A model generated the notes under the pieces. That model ran no database searches and was not told the DNA's origin. It saw only the letters and a program-made list of their open reading frames with translations. Both the position numbers and the translations under genes were made by a program. Positions 6,337-10,392 of a stretch of 10,392 nucleotides of DNA are shown one piece after another; positions within the stretch are counted from its first letter, which is position 1, and every line of letters begins with the position of its first letter. Source of the stretch: Bacteroidales bacterium (GTDB lineage: Bacteria; Bacteroidota; Bacteroidia; Bacteroidales; S143-33). The stretch covers positions 1-10,392 of the forward strand of contig JALWNS010000445.1 in assembly GCA_027083655.1 (NCBI GenBank). The letters are read 5' to 3'.

Positions 6337-7650
6337 TTATTGTACCAACACTATGTGAGAGTTGTACTCAATAGCATTTTCCTGGTCAACAGGGGTGAAT
6401 TTACCCACGTCTGTACACAAGAATTTAATCATGTATTTGTGGCGTTCGGGTTCGTAAGTGGAGAATGTAATTTCATAGTAAACAGGTACACCATTAATCA
6501 ATGGCTGTGCATCAGGGTATTTAGTTTCGAGCAATATGTTAATAGCCTGATCTAACCTCTGCCATAATTCCTGTGTTGCTTCTTGGTCATCGGCAGGTAG
6601 GAGGTTGTCAGGATCGTTAGCACGGCGTGTTGTTAGACGCATGTCAAAGTTGCAATAATATGAGCTAGCTCCGAAGTAGTATTCTGTATTTGAATAAAGT
6701 GGATGCATATAGTTGGGCATATTGTTCTTTGTCCAATCTACTATGATTTGATAGTCGTCGCATCCCATTTCGTATTTAACAGTAGGATCGAAGACCCATT
6801 CAGTACCGTTGTGGATATACTGTTCATGTTTTTCTTCAAGAGCATTCCACTGCTGGCCGTCGAATGTAAAGAGATTATAATGATACTGCAGTCCTCCGCT
6901 ATAATATTTGTACAGGACGTTCAGTTGGTCTCCTGCCTGTGCATATGGATAGTGCTGGAGAAGTATACGTGGGATATAGAAGTTTGGATCATAAGAAGAA
7001 GAGAAGTTGTGATATTGTGCTGCACTACCACCTATTGATTCATAGTCTGCATCGCTAATTGTGTACTGGTTGGTAGGTACCACCCAGCCATTGTCATAAT
7101 AAGCATAAAGCATTGTTGTGTATGTGTTTGTACCGTCATTGTAGTCGTATAATACCACTGCACGGTCTATAGTAGGATTGGTATATGCAGTGTCCAGATA
7201 TGCCTGTATATTAGTAGCCGGGTCATTGTTTTGGTCAAAGGCAGTAATACCTAGAGCGTCATAGACAGACTGTGGCACTGTGATGATTTCTTCACCTGAG
7301 AAGATATATGAGTTGTCATAATTGTAAGTAAGCTTGGCAATTGATCCTGAGTCCAAAGCAGGGAATTTGTATGAGAGGAATGGAGGAATGTATTTACTAG
7401 CTGGGCGTGTTTCGGCGAAGGATTTGTAAGTGCCAATAGCTTTACATGCTGCCGAATCTTGTGCATTTTCGGCAACAACGAGGCTAACACTGGCAATAGT
7501 GTTGTAATCATCATCTGTGAGGGTGTATTCTATTGTTTTAGCAAAAGGCTTTTTGCTAGCCTCCAGCTCCTGATAGATTTCTGCCATAGGATTACAACCC
7601 ATCAGGCCTATAAGCAGAACTGCTAATATTTGGATGAATATTTTTTTCAT
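6337..7650 (-). CDS. Unrecognised lipoprotein with internal repeats, partner of the adjacent TonB-dependent receptor
   Basis: This is a 437-residue exported lipoprotein of a family I do not recognise. Residues 1-18 form a signal peptide (MKKIFIQILAVLLIG) ending in LMGC, with lipidated Cys19. The mature part is rich in Tyr, Asp and Asn and appears to be built from about three related modules. Each opens with a YTLTDDDY-like motif (residues 42-49; YTISDADY 196-203; the weaker YEMGCDDY 293-300). A Tyr-Ile-Pro segment comes next (YIPPFL 87-92; YIPRIL 225-230; weaker YMHPLY 314-319). Later come VLYxY (166-170; 245-249) and a short G-W strand pair (YYDNGW 184-189; FDGQQW 263-268). The C-terminal 80 residues differ. 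It lacks the helical tetratricopeptide make-up of SusD, so it is not a SusD homologue on sight. It follows the receptor gene by 91 bases on the same strand, hence a likely ligand-binding or accessory partner. The ATG at 7650 is chosen because it gives the signal peptide; an upstream in-frame GTG at 7704 would place 18 polar residues before it. Confidence 0.85.
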   Translation of the reverse strand: MKKIFIQILAVLLIGLMGCNPMAEIYQELEASKKPFAKTIEYTLTDDDYNTIASVSLVVAENAQDSAACKAIGTYKSFAETRPASKYIPPFLSYKFPALDSGSIAKLTYNYDNSYIFSGEEIITVPQSVYDALGITAFDQNNDPATNIQAYLDTAYTNPTIDRAVVLYDYNDGTNTYTTMLYAYYDNGWVVPTNQYTISDADYESIGGSAAQYHNFSSSYDPNFYIPRILLQHYPYAQAGDQLNVLYKYYSGGLQYHYNLFTFDGQQWNALEEKHEQYIHNGTEWVFDPTVKYEMGCDDYQIIVDWTKNNMPNYMHPLYSNTEYYFGASSYYCNFDMRLTTRRANDPDNLLPADDQEATQELWQRLDQAINILLETKYPDAQPLINGVPVYYEITFSTYEPERHKYMIKFLCTDVGKFTPVDQENAIEYNSHIVLVQ

Positions 7651-7692
7651 AGTTATATGTTTTTTTGTTTTGGTTAAAGAGCAAGTAAATAG

Positions 7693-7734
7693 ACGGTTAA
7701 TCACCCTGCCAGGCTATCAACCGTGCCTGGCAGG
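7693..7734 (-). promoter_or_regulatory. Intercistronic hairpin with an alternative pairing partner
   Basis: Between the receptor and lipoprotein genes lies a perfect 10-bp inverted repeat, CCTGCCAGGC/GCCTGGCAGG (7705-7714 and 7725-7734), with a 10-base loop. Read leftward, no U tract follows, so it is not a standard terminator. The loop in the RNA (ACGGTTGAT) is complementary, with one G-U, to ATTAACCGT at 7701-7693, three bases past the hairpin. The second pairing would displace part of the first. It may be a stability or processing element that sets the receptor:lipoprotein ratio, or a switch; the role is inferred only. Confidence 0.6.
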
Positions 7735-7741
7735 ATAAGAA

Positions 7742-10297
7742 TTAGAAACGTACTTTGAGAGAGAGTGTCCATGTACGGCCAAAGCCGAAATAAACGTATG
7801 AGCTCATAGCATCGTGGTCATTACCATCAAGGGCATCAGAGATATAACGTGTATCAAGGACGTTATTAACCTTTCCATAAAGTGTAGCATCGAAACCACC
7901 TAGCTTGAATTTATACTTAGTTCCCAGGTCAAGCAGGTTATAAGAAGGGAGCTGCCATGCATCGCTACGGTCATTAGGATCTGTACGGTTTTCTACGTCG
8001 AAGTATGCATACAGGCGGTCATAATATGTCCAGTCTGCACTTACCCATAATTTAGGTAAAGCTTCCCAATCCATGCTCAGAGCTGCTGTTGTCTGCGCAG
8101 CATCACCTACGTGTATTCCTTTAGCATAAACTGCTACAGTACCAATGAGGTTTTGTTGTTCGTCATATATGTCGGCTATAACGTCGTTAGCCCAACGCCA
8201 GTCACCCAGGGATCCCATAGCATGGAGAGTAAGTTTGCGCACTGGCTGATAACGGATCTCTGCTTCTAGCCCTTTGTGTACAGCTGTTATACCACGAATA
8301 TTGGCAACTGTAGTACCCATTGTACGAACCAAAGTTTTATCCCTCCAGACAGTATAATAAGCATAAAGGTTCATTCTTACTTTATCTGAAATGTAGCCTA
8401 TACCAGCATCACTTGAGAGGACTTTCTCAGGTACTGCACCTGTGTTAATTTCGTTTGTATAGTTAAGGAATACAAAACGGAACTGTGGTGGACGGGTGAA
8501 ATAACCTCCATTGAGGAAAAGATTAATATTGTTAGTCAAGTTGTAGTTCAGACCACCTTTAACGCTATAAGTGAAGAACGAAACAATATCACTTACCTGG
8601 TTTTCTGGTGTGTACTGGAAGAAGTCTATACGGCGGTCGAATGTCTCAACTGCAGAACCGGAAAGGAATGCAGAGAATTTATCATTAGGAGAAACATATT
8701 CTGCCTGAAGGAATGCGCCTGTCCAGTATACAAGGCCAATATTGTAGTAATAGATTTTATCTCCTTCTTGAAGAGGTGTATTGGGGTCACGGTTAACATT
8801 AGCGTTATCCAGGTAATATTCACCACCGAGCAGGTCTGAGATTTCTGTGTAATGATACCCTTTGTAATAACGTGCATCCAGGCCGGCTGTGATGTTCAGG
8901 TTACCAATCTTAGTGTTCAATGAAGAAAGGATACCGTACCAGTCATGTTCGTTTTTAGCCATAGCAGCAATAACTTGTGCTCCAGTCAGAGAATGATAGT
9001 TTATATTAATAGCAGAATCGATATCAAGCTGTCCTTCTGGTGTCATGAGGGTATTATCATATGGTAGTCCAGAAGGATACTGGAAGCGGAGGAGAGACTG
9101 CTGTGGACCCATGATACGGCGGCCTCCACCACGTCCGTATGATGCATAAATAGCTGTATTTAGCTGTGTCTTGGAGTTAATGGTCCAGAAATGGTTGAAT
9201 ATGAACATTGGTTTGTGATACTGGTTGTAGGCATAAGCACCACCCCATACTTTGCCATTGCGCCATCCCCAGTCAGGATTGTAGCGTATACCATAAGGAT
9301 TTTCGATCCAGAAGCTAATAGGCCTTTTTAGAGGTCTCTGGTTATGCCATTGTGGTGCACCAAACCCGGTGAAGCTAATAGTATGGTGTTTGTTAAATTT
9401 CTTGGCTACGTTGAAGAAATAAGAATAAGCGTCAAAGTTTGTTCCCATTACATAACCATCACCACTAGTGTGGCTACCACTGACTGTAACTGCCCATCCG
9501 TTTTCTAACAATCCTGTGGAAAGGGTGAAAGCTGTTTTACGGTAATTATTATTACCCATGCTATAAAAAACAGAGCCTCCTTGATGCACATCTGTAGTTT
9601 TGGTCAAGATGTTGATAGTACCACCTACAGAAGAAATTGCCAGACGTGAAGCACCAAGACCTCGCTGTACCTGGATATTACGGGTTACATCTGACAGTCC
9701 TGCCCAGTTTGACCAATAAACTCTACCGTTTTCCATATCATTTACAGGCACACCATTAATCATAACTGCAAAGTTGCGGGAATCAAAACCACGCAGGTTG
9801 ATACGTGCATCACCAAAACCACCACCTTGCTTTGTAGCATAAACGCTAGGTGTAAGTTTCAGAATTTCAGGGAATTCTTGGTTACTAAGTTTTTCTTCTA
9901 TAGTAGCAGGCTGGATACGTGAAACAGAAACAGGAGTACGGCGGTCGACGGCAAAGCTAGCAACAACTTTAACTTCTTCCAGACCTATTGAGCTACTCTT
10001 AAGTTTTATTGTACCAAGATCGATTATTTCTCCCTGTTTGGGACTAATTTCTTTAGTATAATCTTGATAACCTAAAAATGAAACTACTAAAGTTGCAGGT
10101 TGTGCAGGGATGTCCATGGAGAATTTTCCATCAAGATCTGTAATAGTACCGTAAGTAGTACCTTTTAGATAAACAGAAGCACCAACAATTGGTTCTCCTG
10201 ATGTTTCATCGACAATCTTACCTTTGATTGTCTGTGCAAAAGAATAATGCACCATTACAGCAAATAGCAGGAAAAATGCTAAAATTAGTCTTTTCAT
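7742..10297 (-). CDS. TonB-dependent outer-membrane receptor with CarboxypepD_reg-like N-terminal domain
   Basis: This is an 851-residue outer-membrane receptor that takes up a ligand using energy from TonB-ExbB-ExbD. Residues 1-21 are a signal peptide (cut near SFA-Q). Residues 22-100 are a carboxypeptidase-regulatory-like beta-sandwich (IKGKIVDETSGEPIVGASV, then GTITDLDGKFSM), typical of Bacteroidota receptors. A likely TonB box follows at LEEVKVVAS (106-114). The plug domain covers about 118-233, with INLRGFDSRNFAVMINGVP (166-184) and GGTINILTK (225-233). A barrel runs to the C-terminus and ends in an aromatic residue (LKVRF). Barrel residues 315-355 are rich in Trp (317, 330, 343, 345, 351) and probably form an extracellular loop. 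The length suits a receptor for a small ligand or oligosaccharide, shorter than most SusC proteins. The partner gene downstream is not SusD-like, so the ligand is unknown. GGAG lies 4 bases before the ATG. No TAnnTTTG promoter is visible in the 95 bases up to the window edge. Arg is mostly CGT/CGC in the stretches read, suggesting high expression. Confidence 0.95.
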   Translation of the reverse strand: MKRLILAFFLLFAVMVHYSFAQTIKGKIVDETSGEPIVGASVYLKGTTYGTITDLDGKFSMDIPAQPATLVVSFLGYQDYTKEISPKQGEIIDLGTIKLKSSSIGLEEVKVVASFAVDRRTPVSVSRIQPATIEEKLSNQEFPEILKLTPSVYATKQGGGFGDARINLRGFDSRNFAVMINGVPVNDMENGRVYWSNWAGLSDVTRNIQVQRGLGASRLAISSVGGTINILTKTTDVHQGGSVFYSMGNNNYRKTAFTLSTGLLENGWAVTVSGSHTSGDGYVMGTNFDAYSYFFNVAKKFNKHHTISFTGFGAPQWHNQRPLKRPISFWIENPYGIRYNPDWGWRNGKVWGGAYAYNQYHKPMFIFNHFWTINSKTQLNTAIYASYGRGGGRRIMGPQQSLLRFQYPSGLPYDNTLMTPEGQLDIDSAININYHSLTGAQVIAAMAKNEHDWYGILSSLNTKIGNLNITAGLDARYYKGYHYTEISDLLGGEYYLDNANVNRDPNTPLQEGDKIYYYNIGLVYWTGAFLQAEYVSPNDKFSAFLSGSAVETFDRRIDFFQYTPENQVSDIVSFFTYSVKGGLNYNLTNNINLFLNGGYFTRPPQFRFVFLNYTNEINTGAVPEKVLSSDAGIGYISDKVRMNLYAYYTVWRDKTLVRTMGTTVANIRGITAVHKGLEAEIRYQPVRKLTLHAMGSLGDWRWANDVIADIYDEQQNLIGTVAVYAKGIHVGDAAQTTAALSMDWEALPKLWVSADWTYYDRLYAYFDVENRTDPNDRSDAWQLPSYNLLDLGTKYKFKLGGFDATLYGKVNNVLDTRYISDALDGNDHDAMSSYVYFGFGRTWTLSLKVRF

Positions 10298-10392
10298 AAT
10301 GCTCCATTTTGGGTTTTGGGGAGTTAAAAATAAAAAATTTTAGGATAATTTGTTAAATTTGACAGAAAAAAATGGATTTCCTTCATTCAGTT
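10298..10392 (-). other. Leader region of the receptor operon
   Basis: These 95 bases upstream of the receptor are strongly AT-rich. Read leftward they contain GGAG (10305-10302), a plausible but weak ribosome-binding site 4 bases before the ATG. A TATTTTTA lacks the final G of the Bacteroidota -7 box and has no matching -33 element. The true promoter may lie beyond the window edge. Confidence 0.35.

Noticed and set aside
7651..7704. GTG start at 7704 for the lipoprotein
   Set aside because: It adds 18 polar residues before a complete signal peptide and overlaps the intercistronic structure; ATG 7650 is the better start.
7705..7734. Intercistronic hairpin as an intrinsic terminator of the receptor gene
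   Set aside because: No T tract follows on the minus strand (GTGATTAACC comes next), so it lacks the second half of a terminator.
7693..7734. H-type pseudoknot in the receptor-lipoprotein intergenic RNA
   Set aside because: The connecting strand of 3 bases cannot span a 10-bp helix, and the first connector has no bases; competing hairpins are more likely.

Overview
The window comes from an AT-rich genome of the phylum Bacteroidota, most likely a Bacteroidales-type lineage. Three things point there. The tRNA gene is preceded by a near-perfect Bacteroidota promoter (TTTG, 19 bases, then TATCTTTG fitting TAnnTTTG). The tRNA does not encode CCA. The large outer-membrane receptor carries the N-terminal carboxypeptidase-regulatory-like domain typical of receptors in this phylum. 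Genus and species cannot be told from this stretch.

Left block (1-4890, + strand): the tail of an unrecognised gene, an Nramp-superfamily metal transporter with a non-canonical metal site, and a 1096-residue membrane protein. The last two overlap by 14 bases and the first two are 6 bases apart, so all three probably form one operon. The large protein joins an ATP/ADP-translocase-like 12-helix transporter domain to a helical-repeat (HEAT-like) region and a C-terminal cyclic-nucleotide-binding-like domain that lacks the usual ligand-binding residues. Two membrane transport proteins, one with a built-in possible sensor or scaffold, appear to be made together. The solute of neither is known.

Middle block (4891-6336, + strand): an autonomous tRNA-Met(CAT) unit with its own promoter and intrinsic terminator, then a lipoprotein esterase/lipase of the SGNH superfamily that resembles carbohydrate esterase family 2. 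A perfect 14-bp hairpin flanked by A and T runs ends this gene and also the convergent operon.

Right block (6337-10392, - strand): a two-gene operon read leftward, a TonB-dependent receptor followed by an unrecognised lipoprotein with about three internal repeats. A strong 10-bp intercistronic hairpin lies between them, and its loop can instead pair with bases just downstream. The lipoprotein is not SusD-like, so this is a receptor/lipoprotein pair of another kind and probably takes up a specific ligand. Arginine codon choice (CGT/CGC) differs from the left block (many AGA/AGG/CGG) and suggests high expression.

No mobile element, CRISPR array, rRNA gene or broken gene was seen. The parts that most merit a second look are the Nramp/translocase-fusion pair and the receptor/repeat-lipoprotein pair with its structured intergenic RNA.
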